DNA of 64,000 nucleotides from the NCBI GenBank assembly GCA_963702685.1, contig CAVPDQ010000009.1, positions 744,001 through 808,000 on the forward strand, given 5' to 3'. The notes beneath the pieces were generated by a model, which saw only the letters and a program-made list of their open reading frames with translations, did not search any database and was not told where the DNA came from. Source of the stretch: AP-15 sp963702685. GTDB lineage: Bacteria > Pseudomonadota > Alphaproteobacteria > ATCC43930 > CGMCC-115725. Below are positions 45,790 to 53,712 of the stretch, in pieces. The position numbers and the translations under genes were made by a program. The first letter of the stretch is position 1; every line of letters begins with the position of its first letter.

Positions 45790-46143
45790 TCACCAGTTGC
45801 GCCAGAAATTATTCCAGCCGTTGTGCCAGCCGCCGTTGCGCCAGCCGCCGTTGCGCCAGCCGACATTGCGCCAGCCGCCATTGCGCCATCCGGGGCGGCC
45901 CCAGCCGACATTGCCCCACCAGGCGAGCTGCGGCTCCGCTTTTGCGCCGGGCCCCGCGACGTCGGAAACCGCCTCGCGGACCGCGGCGAGCCGCTCGGAA
46001 ACGCGTGCCGCGGCGGCAGCCCCGCCCGCCGTCTCTCGATTGGCTGCGACAGGGGTGGCCGAGCCGAGCAGCAGCGACGCCCCGACCAAGCCAGCCGGGA
46101 TAATCCCGGTCAAAATATTGAGATATCTTTGGCGCAACGACAT
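45790..46143 (-). CDS. grrA: GrrA-like cyclophane RiPP precursor 2 (117 aa)
   Basis: A paralogue of precursor 1 with the same length and layout: signal peptide (MSLRQRYLNILTGIIPAGLV), the middle helix RVSERLAAVREAVSDVAGPG, then a repeat tail. The tail follows a regular heptad-like WRNGG/WRNVG pattern (GWRNGGWRNVGWRNGGWR) and ends FWRNW, with eight W-x-N triplets. It differs from precursor 1 in being glycine-spaced. It is the first gene of the putative operon; 133 bases separate it from precursor 1. Confidence 0.82.
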   Translation of the reverse strand: MSLRQRYLNILTGIIPAGLVGASLLLGSATPVAANRETAGGAAAAARVSERLAAVREAVSDVAGPGAKAEPQLAWWGNVGWGRPGWRNGGWRNVGWRNGGWRNGGWHNGWNNFWRNW

Positions 46144-46196
46144 CCGCTCGACCTCACCAGCCTACCGACATCTGGTACCAACAAAGGCAGGCCCGG

Positions 46197-46742
46197 TCAA
46201 ACCCGCTCGCGCGCCCAAGGCGGCGAAGCTTCGAGAATGCGGGCAAAGACCGGGCAGTCGGGCTCGTGCGCGCCCGGCAAATAGCCGAGGCTCATCAGAA
46301 ACTCGCCGACGATCTGGCCGCCGGTAAACCGGAAGGTCCGCCGGAACAATCGCGTCCATTCTTCGAGCGGCTGCGGGTGATGGGTGTCGAGCCATGCTGC
46401 GAACGTCCCGTGCGACCCGCGCAGGGTTTGAATTTGCGCCGCATTTTCGATGGCGGCGTCGATTTTCAGCCGGTTTCGGATAATCCCCAAATCGGCGAGC
46501 AGGCGGTCGCGATCGGCAGGGTCGAAGGCGGCGACACGATCGACGTCGAAGCCGGCGAAGGCGGCACGAAACGATGCGCGCTTTTGCAGAATGGTCAGCC
46601 AGGAGAGGCCGGCCTGGTTGATTTCGAGCATCAGCCGCTCGAAGAGCACGTTCTCCTCGGCCGATGGAAACCCGTATTCGCGGTCGTGGTAGGGGCCGTG
46701 CAGCGGATGGCCGGGCGCGATCCGGCAATAGGCGGCGGCCAT
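46197..46742 (-). CDS. tag: DNA-3-methyladenine glycosylase I
   Basis: A 181-residue base-excision enzyme that removes 3-methyladenine. Family marks are YCRIAPGHPLHGPYHDREYG (one zinc ligand region), FERLMLEINQAGLSWLTIL and the C-terminal HEPDCPVF, where His and Cys complete the zinc site. Length is normal. It lies one base after the DUF1467 gene and 53 bases before precursor 2; it may or may not share a promoter with the RiPP genes. Confidence 0.92.
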   Translation of the reverse strand: MAAAYCRIAPGHPLHGPYHDREYGFPSAEENVLFERLMLEINQAGLSWLTILQKRASFRAAFAGFDVDRVAAFDPADRDRLLADLGIIRNRLKIDAAIENAAQIQTLRGSHGTFAAWLDTHHPQPLEEWTRLFRRTFRFTGGQIVGEFLMSLGYLPGAHEPDCPVFARILEASPPWARERV

Positions 46743-46743
46743 C

Positions 46744-46980
46744 TCAGGACCCGCGAAAGCTGAGCCAAGGCGAGCGGATCAAGCCGTAGATCACCAGCCA
46801 GACGATGGTGGCGGCGAGGGTCGTGACGAGCGCCTTGCGGACGAGCCTGGGATGCTGCGGCGCGCCCACGGAAAAACCCGGGTCGGACGGCTCGGACGGC
46901 GTGACCCACAGCGGCAGCACGGCGAACAACGTCACCCACCAGACGATCCAATAGAGAATGACGGCGGTAACCCAGCCCAT
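46744..46980 (-). CDS. DUF1467 family small membrane protein
   Basis: A 78-residue protein with two transmembrane helices (VTAVILYWIVWWVTLFAVLP and LVTTLAATIVWLVIYGLI) and a loop WVTPSEPSDPGFSVGAP that is typical of DUF1467. This family follows mce in many alphaproteobacteria. Function unknown. Confidence 0.88.
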   Translation of the reverse strand: MGWVTAVILYWIVWWVTLFAVLPLWVTPSEPSDPGFSVGAPQHPRLVRKALVTTLAATIVWLVIYGLIRSPWLSFRGS

Positions 46981-47001
46981 CGGAAAGCTCCGATCGCCTC
47001 C

Positions 47002-47406
47002 TCAGACCTCTTCAAGCTCGATCAAGGTGCCGCAGAAATCCTTCGGGTGCAAAAACAATACCGGCTTGCCGTGGGCGCCGGGCCGCGGCTCGCCATCGCC
47101 CAAGATTCGGGCCCCCGCCGCCAGGAGCCGGTCGCGCGCCGCGATGATGTCATCGACCTCGCAGCACAGGTGATGCATCCCGCCGGCGGCGTTGCGTTCG
47201 AGAAAGCTGGAGACCGGCGATGCGTCGCCGAGCGGCTCGATGAGCTCGATCCTGGTGTTGGGCAATTCGACAAAGGCGACCGTGACGCCGTGCGCCGGCA
47301 GGGCGTGCGGCCCCGAGACACGGGCGCCGAGCGCGTCTCGATAAAGCACGCTGGCGGCCTGGAGATCGGGGACGACGATGGCGACGTGGTTGAGCCTTCC
47401 GATCAT
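47002..47406 (-). CDS. mce: Methylmalonyl-CoA epimerase
   Basis: A 134-residue vicinal-oxygen-chelate enzyme that interconverts (2R)- and (2S)-methylmalonyl-CoA in propionate metabolism. Motifs are MIGRLNHVAIVVPDL (first metal His), GGMHHLCCEVDDI (second His) and FLHPKDFCGTLIELEE (Glu). Length is normal. It lies 11 bases after rnj on the same strand. Confidence 0.93.
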   Translation of the reverse strand: MIGRLNHVAIVVPDLQAASVLYRDALGARVSGPHALPAHGVTVAFVELPNTRIELIEPLGDASPVSSFLERNAAGGMHHLCCEVDDIIAARDRLLAAGARILGDGEPRPGAHGKPVLFLHPKDFCGTLIELEEV

Positions 47407-47417
47407 CGCCTCCCGCC

Positions 47418-49100
47418 TCAAATCCGGACCAGGTGAATTTCGGTCAACGGGCGCTTGCCAAAGCGTTCGTTGAACACCCGGCGCAACGCCCGCCGCACGG
47501 CGTCGCGAACCGCGCCGTCGTCGCGGCGCCGGGCGGAAGGCAGCTCGTCGATCGCCCGCTCCACCGCATTGCGCAGATGGGGTGCTGCGGCCGCTGCGGC
47601 TGCGCTTTCGACGAGGCCGATCGCGCTGACCGTGGGGGGCGCGGCAAGGCCGCCGTTGCGGTCGAGCACGACCGTCGCAACCGCGCTCCCGTTGAAGGTC
47701 ACGCGCTGGCGCTGGCGCAGCGCCTCGCCGCCGAGCGGCAGCAGGCTCTTGCCGTCGCTGGCGAGCCGCCCGACCGGCACCTCGTCGACGATCGCCGCCT
47801 TCCCCGCGCCGATCCGCACCAGGTCGCCGTTTTCGATGACGAGCGCCTGCGGCACCTGGCAATCGGCGGCGAGGCGCGCATGCGCGATCATGTGACGGGC
47901 TTCGCCGTGGACCGGGATCGCAATGCGCGGCCGGACGAGCTGGTACATGTGCAGCAGCTCGTCGCGCGCCGGATGGCCGGAAACATGCACGAAATGGTCG
48001 TTCTCGGTGACGATTTCGATCCGCATCCGGGCGAGCGCGTTGTGCAGCCGCCCGATCGGCTTTTCGTTGCCGGGAATGATCCGCGACGAGAAGATCACCG
48101 CGTCGCCTTCTTCGAGCACGATTTGCGGATGGTCGCCGCGCGCGATCCGGGCGAGCGCCGCACGCGGCTCGCCCTGGCTGCCGGTGCAGATCAGCAGGAT
48201 CCGGTCGCGCGGGATATAGCCGGCTTCCTCCTCGGTCAGAAACTGCGGCACATCGGCGAGATAGCCGGTCTCGCGCGCCGCCTTGTCGATCCGCCGCAGC
48301 GAGCGGCCGACCAACGCCACCTCGCGGCCGTGCGCGGCGGCGGCGTGCGCGATGGTTTCGAGACGCGCCACGTTCGAGGCGAAGCAAGCCACGGCGACGC
48401 GCGCATCGTAGCGGCCGACCAGCTCGGTCAGCGAAATGCGCAATTCGCCTTCGGAGCCCGAGGTGCCGGGGCGCAGCGCATTTGTCGAATCGCAGACCAT
48501 GGCGAGAACGCCCTCGTCGCCGAGCCGCTGCAGCGCTGCCTCGTCCGTGGTCGGCCCGACCAGCGGGTCGGGGTCGAGCTTCCAGTCGCCGGTGTGCAGC
48601 ACGGTGCCGGCCGCAGTGCGCAGCACGACCGCGTTGGGCTCGGGAATCGAATGGGTCAAGGTGACCAGCTCAAGGTCGAACGGGCCGATCGAGAACCGGC
48701 TCGACAACGGCACGATGTTGATCCTGACCTCCTGGGCGAGCCCGACCTCGGCGAGCTTTGCCCGCAGCAAGGCCGCAGTGAACGGGGTGGCCCAGACCGG
48801 GCAACGCAATTGCCGCCAGAGATAGGGGATGGCGCCGATATGGTCCTCGTGCGCGTGGGTCGCGACGATGCCGAGGAGCCGGTCGCGGCGCTCGACGATA
48901 AAGGCGGGGTCGGGCATGACCACATCGACGCCGGGGTGCGAATCGTCGCCAAAGGTGACGCCGCAATCGAGGATCAGCCAATCCCCCGCGGCACCGTAGA
49001 GGTTGAGGTTCATGCCGATCTCGCCGGCCCCGCCGAGCGAGACGAAATAGAGCGCGCCCGCGTCCATCCGCAGGGCGGGCGGCGGCAAAGGATCGTTCAT
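47418..49100 (-). CDS. rnj: Ribonuclease J
   Basis: A 560-residue MBL/beta-CASP nuclease with 5'-3' exo- and endonuclease activity on RNA. Metal motif THAHEDHIGAIPYLW, beta-CASP motifs CFASNVARLE and HVSGHPARDEL, and the C-terminal domain are present. ATG 49100 is chosen because it overlaps the coaX stop (ATGA). Alphaproteobacteria use RNase J in mRNA and rRNA 5' processing. Confidence 0.94.
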   Translation of the reverse strand: MNDPLPPPALRMDAGALYFVSLGGAGEIGMNLNLYGAAGDWLILDCGVTFGDDSHPGVDVVMPDPAFIVERRDRLLGIVATHAHEDHIGAIPYLWRQLRCPVWATPFTAALLRAKLAEVGLAQEVRINIVPLSSRFSIGPFDLELVTLTHSIPEPNAVVLRTAAGTVLHTGDWKLDPDPLVGPTTDEAALQRLGDEGVLAMVCDSTNALRPGTSGSEGELRISLTELVGRYDARVAVACFASNVARLETIAHAAAAHGREVALVGRSLRRIDKAARETGYLADVPQFLTEEEAGYIPRDRILLICTGSQGEPRAALARIARGDHPQIVLEEGDAVIFSSRIIPGNEKPIGRLHNALARMRIEIVTENDHFVHVSGHPARDELLHMYQLVRPRIAIPVHGEARHMIAHARLAADCQVPQALVIENGDLVRIGAGKAAIVDEVPVGRLASDGKSLLPLGGEALRQRQRVTFNGSAVATVVLDRNGGLAAPPTVSAIGLVESAAAAAAAPHLRNAVERAIDELPSARRRDDGAVRDAVRRALRRVFNERFGKRPLTEIHLVRI

Positions 49101-49870
49101 GGGCCGCGGTTTCGCCGGTAGATCAGGTTGAGCCCCCATAAGGTCAGGTCGGGATCGACGATATCGATCACCGATGTTGCGCCATCGAACAGCGACGCCA
49201 GGCCGCCGGTCGCGACCACCGCCATCGGCTCGCCGAACTCGCGCTTGGCGCGCTCGACGAGCCCTTCGATCAAGCCGACATAGCCCCAGAAGATGCCCGA
49301 TTGCATGCAGGCGACGGTGCTCGTGCCGATCACCCGCTCGGGGCGCCGGATCGGCACGCTCGGCAGCTTTGCGGCAGCGAGGTGCAGCGCCTGGTTCGAC
49401 AGGTTGATGCCGGGCGCGATGATGCCGCCGCGATAGTCGCCCTCGGCATCGACCACGTCGAAATTGGTCGTGGTGCCAAAATCGACGACGACGAGCGCCT
49501 TCGCATACCGATCATGGGCGCCAACGGTGTTGCAGAGGCGGTCGGCGCCGACCTCCTCGGGCCGATCGACGATCGCCCGGGCGCCGAGCACGACACCGGG
49601 CTCTCCGACCATCAGCGGCTCGCTGCCGCAATAGTGGCGGCACAGCCGGCGCAGGTTGAAATTGGTCTCGGGCACCACGCTGGCGACGATGGTTCCGGTG
49701 ATCCCGCGCCGCGCCAGCCCCTCCAGCGCCAGCATATGGTCGAGCCATACGACGTATTCATCGGCGGTGCGCTGCGCATCGGTGGCGGCCCGCCAGACGC
49801 CGCGGCGGCGATCGCCCTGCCACACGGAAAACACCGTGTTGGTATTGTTGGCGTTGATCGCGAGCAGCAT
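49097..49870 (-). CDS. coaX: Type III pantothenate kinase
   Basis: A 257-residue ASKHA-fold kinase, first step of CoA synthesis. Motifs: MLLAINANNTNTVFSVW (P-loop-like start), VGADRLCNTVGAHDRY, VVDFGTTTNFDVVD and ATGGLASLF. The start ATG 49870 opens the fold directly; the frame extends upstream without homology. It sits in the common alphaproteobacterial order nuoN-birA-coaX-rnj. Confidence 0.93.
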   Translation of the reverse strand: MLLAINANNTNTVFSVWQGDRRRGVWRAATDAQRTADEYVVWLDHMLALEGLARRGITGTIVASVVPETNFNLRRLCRHYCGSEPLMVGEPGVVLGARAIVDRPEEVGADRLCNTVGAHDRYAKALVVVDFGTTTNFDVVDAEGDYRGGIIAPGINLSNQALHLAAAKLPSVPIRRPERVIGTSTVACMQSGIFWGYVGLIEGLVERAKREFGEPMAVVATGGLASLFDGATSVIDIVDPDLTLWGLNLIYRRNRGP

Positions 49871-49880
49871 GTCGGCTCCT

Positions 49881-50627
49881 TCATGCCGCGGGAAAGACCT
49901 CGCCCGCGGCGATGCGGCGGCGCTCCCCGCCGGTCTCCAGCAGCAGCGCGCCTTCCTCATCTATATCGATAAACCGTCCGGCGAGCGTCGTGTTGTCGAG
50001 CCGCACCCGGATCGGACCGCCGAGCCCCACGGCGCGTGCGCGCCACGCCGAGCGCACCGGCGCAAACCCGTCGCGGCGCCAGCGCTCCAACCAAAGCTCA
50101 AAATGTCGAGCAAAGGCTTCGAGCGCCGTCACCGGGCTGGGCGCGGTGCCGGTCTCGATCGCAACCGAGGTCGCCGGCAGCTCGGCATCCTCCGGAGCAG
50201 AGGCGAGGTTGACGCCGACGCCGACGACGAGAAAGGCCAACGCCCCGCCGCTCCCCATTTCCAATTCGAGCAAGATGCCGGCGATTTTGCGGCCCGCGAC
50301 CAGCACGTCGTTTGGCCATTTGTAGAAAAGCCGGTCGAGCGCCGCCAGCGTGTCGCCGACGGCGAGCGCTGCGACAAAGCCGAGCTGTGCCGCGCGGCTC
50401 GCCGGGCAAGCCGGACGCAGGACCAGCGACAGATAAAGGTTGCCGGGCGGCGAGACCCAGCGGCGGCCACGCCGGCCGCGGCCGGCGCTCTGCTCCCGCG
50501 CCCAAACCAAGGCGCCTGCCTCGGCGCCGGCGCGGGCGAGGCGTTTTGCTTCGTCGTTGGTGCTGCCGACCGTGTCGAACGATAGCAGCCGGTAAGCGGC
50601 GGGAAGCCTCGGCCGCAACCCTGTCAC
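49881..50627 (-). CDS. birA: Biotin-[acetyl-CoA-carboxylase] ligase
   Basis: A 248-residue biotin protein ligase without an N-terminal DNA-binding domain. The ATP/biotin loop is AREQSAGRGRRGRRWVSPPGN and the catalytic lysine region is KWPNDVLVAGRKIAGILLE. GTG 50627 overlaps the nuoN stop (GTGA). Lack of the HTH means no repressor function. Confidence 0.92.
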   Translation of the reverse strand: MTGLRPRLPAAYRLLSFDTVGSTNDEAKRLARAGAEAGALVWAREQSAGRGRRGRRWVSPPGNLYLSLVLRPACPASRAAQLGFVAALAVGDTLAALDRLFYKWPNDVLVAGRKIAGILLELEMGSGGALAFLVVGVGVNLASAPEDAELPATSVAIETGTAPSPVTALEAFARHFELWLERWRRDGFAPVRSAWRARAVGLGGPIRVRLDNTTLAGRFIDIDEEGALLLETGGERRRIAAGEVFPAA

Positions 50628-52075
50628 CGGGCGAAGAGCGCCGCCGCCGCGGCTTCGGCGCCGCCGACAATCGGCCCCGGCAACAGAAAAAAGAACATGG
50701 TCACGACCGCGGTGACAAACACCACCGCCTTCAGCTCGGTGGCGATCGGCCGGTCGAACCCCTCGCCCGCCTCGTCGAAATACATGATCTTGACGATGCG
50801 CAAATAATAGACCGCTCCGACGACGCTGGTCACAACGCCGATCACCGCGAGCCCGGTCAGCTTGGCGTCGATCGCCGCCAGAAAGATGTAGAGCTTGGCA
50901 AAAAACCCGGCGGTCGGCGGGATCCCGCTCAAGGCAAACAGAAAGATCGCCAGCGCCAGGGCCAGCGGCGGCTGGGTGCGGGCGAGCCCGGAAAGGTCGG
51001 TGATGTCCTCGACCATCTCGCCCCTGCGGCGCATGCACAAGATCACCGCCCAAGCGCCGAGGTTCATGACGAGATAGATCGCCAGGTAGACGAGCACGCC
51101 GCGGATGCCGCTCGCGGTGCCGACGGCGAGCCCGATCAGCGCATATCCGACATGGCCGATCGAGCTGTAGGCCATCAGCCGCTTGATGTTGCGCTGGGCG
51201 AGGGCGGCGACCGCCCCCAGCACCATCGAGGCGATCGACAAAAAGATGATCAGCTGGCGCCATTCGAGGACCAGCGGCCCAAACGGCGAAACCATAAAGC
51301 GGATAAACAGCGCCAGCGCCGCCATCTTGGGGGCGACCGCAAAAAAGGCGGCGACCGGGGTCGGCGCCCCTTCATAGACATCGGGCGTCCACATATGGAA
51401 CGGCACCGCCGACACCTTGAAGGCGAGACCGACGACGACAAAGACCAGCCCGACAATGAGTCCGCTCGCAATCGGCTGATGCGCCGCCATCAATTTTGCG
51501 AGATCGGCGAAGGCGGTGGTGCCGGAAAAGCCGTAGACCATCGAGATGCCATACAGCAGAAAGCCGGACGACAAGCCGCCGAGCACAAAATATTTGAGGC
51601 CCGCCTCGCTCGACCGCGCCGAATCGCGGTTGAAGCTGGCGAGGACGTAAAGCGCCAAATTCTGCAATTCGAGCCCGACATAGAGCGTGATCAGATCGTT
51701 GGCCGAGATCATCACCATCATCCCGGTCGTCGCCAGCAGCACCAGGACCGGGAACTCGAAGCGGCCGATCGCCTCGTCCTCGTTGTAGCGGATCGCCATG
51801 ACGATCGCCGTGGCCGATCCGATCAGCACCAGCGCCTTCATAAAGAGCGCGAAAGAGTCGCTGACGAACATCCCATAAAAGCCGAGGCGCCGCTCGCCGC
51901 CGCCCAATTGCGCGACGATCAGCACCAGGATCAGGACCGCGACCGCGAGCCACGAGACGAGCCGGGTCGAGCCCTCGCCGCGCAACGCGCCGACAATCAA
52001 GAGCGCCATCGCGAGCACGGCCAGCAAGATCTCGGGCAATGCCGGCGACAATGAGGGAACGGCAAGAGCGGGCAT
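50624..52075 (-). CDS. nuoN: NADH-quinone oxidoreductase subunit N
   Basis: A 483-residue antiporter-like membrane subunit of complex I with about 14 transmembrane helices. Key marks are the TM7 Lys region FKVSAVPFHMWTPDVYEGAP and the broken-helix region RNIKRLMAYSSIGHVGY. ATG 52075 is chosen; a TTG at 52090 is possible. Last subunit gene of the nuo operon. Confidence 0.95.
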   Translation of the reverse strand: MPALAVPSLSPALPEILLAVLAMALLIVGALRGEGSTRLVSWLAVAVLILVLIVAQLGGGERRLGFYGMFVSDSFALFMKALVLIGSATAIVMAIRYNEDEAIGRFEFPVLVLLATTGMMVMISANDLITLYVGLELQNLALYVLASFNRDSARSSEAGLKYFVLGGLSSGFLLYGISMVYGFSGTTAFADLAKLMAAHQPIASGLIVGLVFVVVGLAFKVSAVPFHMWTPDVYEGAPTPVAAFFAVAPKMAALALFIRFMVSPFGPLVLEWRQLIIFLSIASMVLGAVAALAQRNIKRLMAYSSIGHVGYALIGLAVGTASGIRGVLVYLAIYLVMNLGAWAVILCMRRRGEMVEDITDLSGLARTQPPLALALAIFLFALSGIPPTAGFFAKLYIFLAAIDAKLTGLAVIGVVTSVVGAVYYLRIVKIMYFDEAGEGFDRPIATELKAVVFVTAVVTMFFFLLPGPIVGGAEAAAAALFAR

Positions 52076-52169
52076 CGCTACGCACCCCAAGCCGAGACGG
52101 CGAACGCCATGGGAGCAAAAAACCCCAAGGGTGGAGAGGGAGCCTTGACGAGGCTCATGTCACGGCGGC

Positions 52170-53696
52170 TCACGGCAGGCTCGCGCGGCGCAGGCCGGCG
52201 GCGTCGGTGGCGGCGTGGACCTCTTTGACCAGGTGATCGACCGAAGGCTGGATCGGCGTCAGAAACGAGCTCGGATAAAAGCCCATCCACAGCACCAATA
52301 TCAGGAGCGGCGCGAACACCAATTTCTCGCGCAGGCTCAGATCGAGAAAGCCGCGCAAATCGGCGCGGGTCATCGTCCCGAAAATGACCCGGCGATAGAG
52401 GTAGAGCATGTAGGAAACGCCGAGAAAGAGAGCCGTCGCCGCGAGCGTGCATTCGAGCGTGCTGACCCGGAAGGTGCCGATCAGGATCAGGAACTCGCCG
52501 ATAAAGCCGCTGGTGCCGGGCAACCCGACCGCCGCCAAGGTGAAGGCCATAAAGACAAAGGCATAGGCCGGCATGCGGTGCACCAGCCCGCCGAAGCGCG
52601 CGATCTCGTGCGTGTGCAGCCGGTCGTAGAGGACGCCGACGCAGAGAAAGAGCGCGGCCGAGACGAGGCCGTGGCTCAGCATCTGGATGACCGCACCCTG
52701 CACCGCCTCGCTGGTGACCGCAAAGGTGCCCATCGTCACAAAGCCCATATGAGCGATCGACGAATAGGCGACCAGCTTCTTCATGTCGGTCTGCGCCAGC
52801 GCCACCAGCGAGGTGTAGATCACCGCGATCGCGCTGAGGATGAATATGAGCGGCGTGAAGTAATGCGAGGCGAGCGGGAACATCGGCAGCGAGAACCGGA
52901 TGAACCCATAGCCGCCGAGCTTCAGCAGGATGCCCGCCAGGATGACCGAGCCGGCGGTCGGCGCCTCGACATGCGCATCGGGGAGCCAGGTGTGCACCGG
53001 CCACATCGGCACCTTGATCGCAAAGGAGGCGAAAAAGGCGAGCCACAGCCATTTCTGCAAACCGGCGGAGAAGAGCTCGCTGTGGTTCAGCGCATAGACG
53101 ATATCGGTCGTCCCGGTCGTAAAATAGACGGCCAAGACGGCGAGCAGCATCAGCACCGAGCCGAGCAAGGTGTAGAGAAAGAACTTGAATGCGGCATAGA
53201 CCCGGTTGCTCGCTCCCCAAATCCCGATGATCAGGAACATCGGGATCAGCACGCCTTCAAAGAATATATAGAAAACGATAAAATCCAGTGCGCAAAATAT
53301 ACCGACCATCAAGGTTTCCAAGACAAGGAATGCGATCATGAATTCCCTGACCCTGGTCTGGATCGCCTCCCACGCCGAAACGATCGACAGCACGGTCAAC
53401 AAGGTTGAAAGCAGAATAAAAAACAACGAAATGCCGTCGATTCCCATGTGGTAGCTGAACTTGAACCCGCCCAAGGTGACCCAATCCGCCCGCTCGACAA
53501 ATTGAAAGTCCGAGGTGGTCGGGTCGAACTCGACCCAAAGCACGATCGACAGGGCAAAGACGATCAGCGAGGTCCACAGCGCGATCCAGCGCGCGTTTTG
53601 CGCGACCACCCGCTCCTCGCCGCGCGCCACCAGAATAAAGGCAGCGCCGACGAGCGGCAGAAACGTCACCAAGGACAGGAGCGGCCAATGGCTCAC
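52170..53696 (-). CDS. nuoM: NADH-quinone oxidoreductase subunit M
   Basis: A 508-residue antiporter-like proton-pumping subunit. Marks: FAIKVPMWPVHTWLPDAHVE (TM7 Lys and the loop), and TDMKKLVAYSSIAHMGFV in the broken helix. Transmembrane helices are evident throughout. It lies 94 bases upstream of nuoN and 16 downstream of nuoL. Confidence 0.96.
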   Translation of the reverse strand: MSHWPLLSLVTFLPLVGAAFILVARGEERVVAQNARWIALWTSLIVFALSIVLWVEFDPTTSDFQFVERADWVTLGGFKFSYHMGIDGISLFFILLSTLLTVLSIVSAWEAIQTRVREFMIAFLVLETLMVGIFCALDFIVFYIFFEGVLIPMFLIIGIWGASNRVYAAFKFFLYTLLGSVLMLLAVLAVYFTTGTTDIVYALNHSELFSAGLQKWLWLAFFASFAIKVPMWPVHTWLPDAHVEAPTAGSVILAGILLKLGGYGFIRFSLPMFPLASHYFTPLIFILSAIAVIYTSLVALAQTDMKKLVAYSSIAHMGFVTMGTFAVTSEAVQGAVIQMLSHGLVSAALFLCVGVLYDRLHTHEIARFGGLVHRMPAYAFVFMAFTLAAVGLPGTSGFIGEFLILIGTFRVSTLECTLAATALFLGVSYMLYLYRRVIFGTMTRADLRGFLDLSLREKLVFAPLLILVLWMGFYPSSFLTPIQPSVDHLVKEVHAATDAAGLRRASLP

Positions 53697-53712
53697 GGTT
53701 TTGTTCCTGTCT

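Noticed and set aside
45303..46143. CRISPR array, suggested by the regular short repeats around 45.3 and 45.8 kb
   Set aside because: The repeats are short, in frame, and encode W-x-N triplets; there are no constant-length spacers and no cas genes.
45207..46327. Plus-strand Pro/Gln/Ala-rich frames across the W-x-N precursors (PPLRQPPLRQP-type repeats)
   Set aside because: They are the antisense of the repeat tails. The minus-strand frames have signal peptides, a conserved helix and an adjacent maturase.
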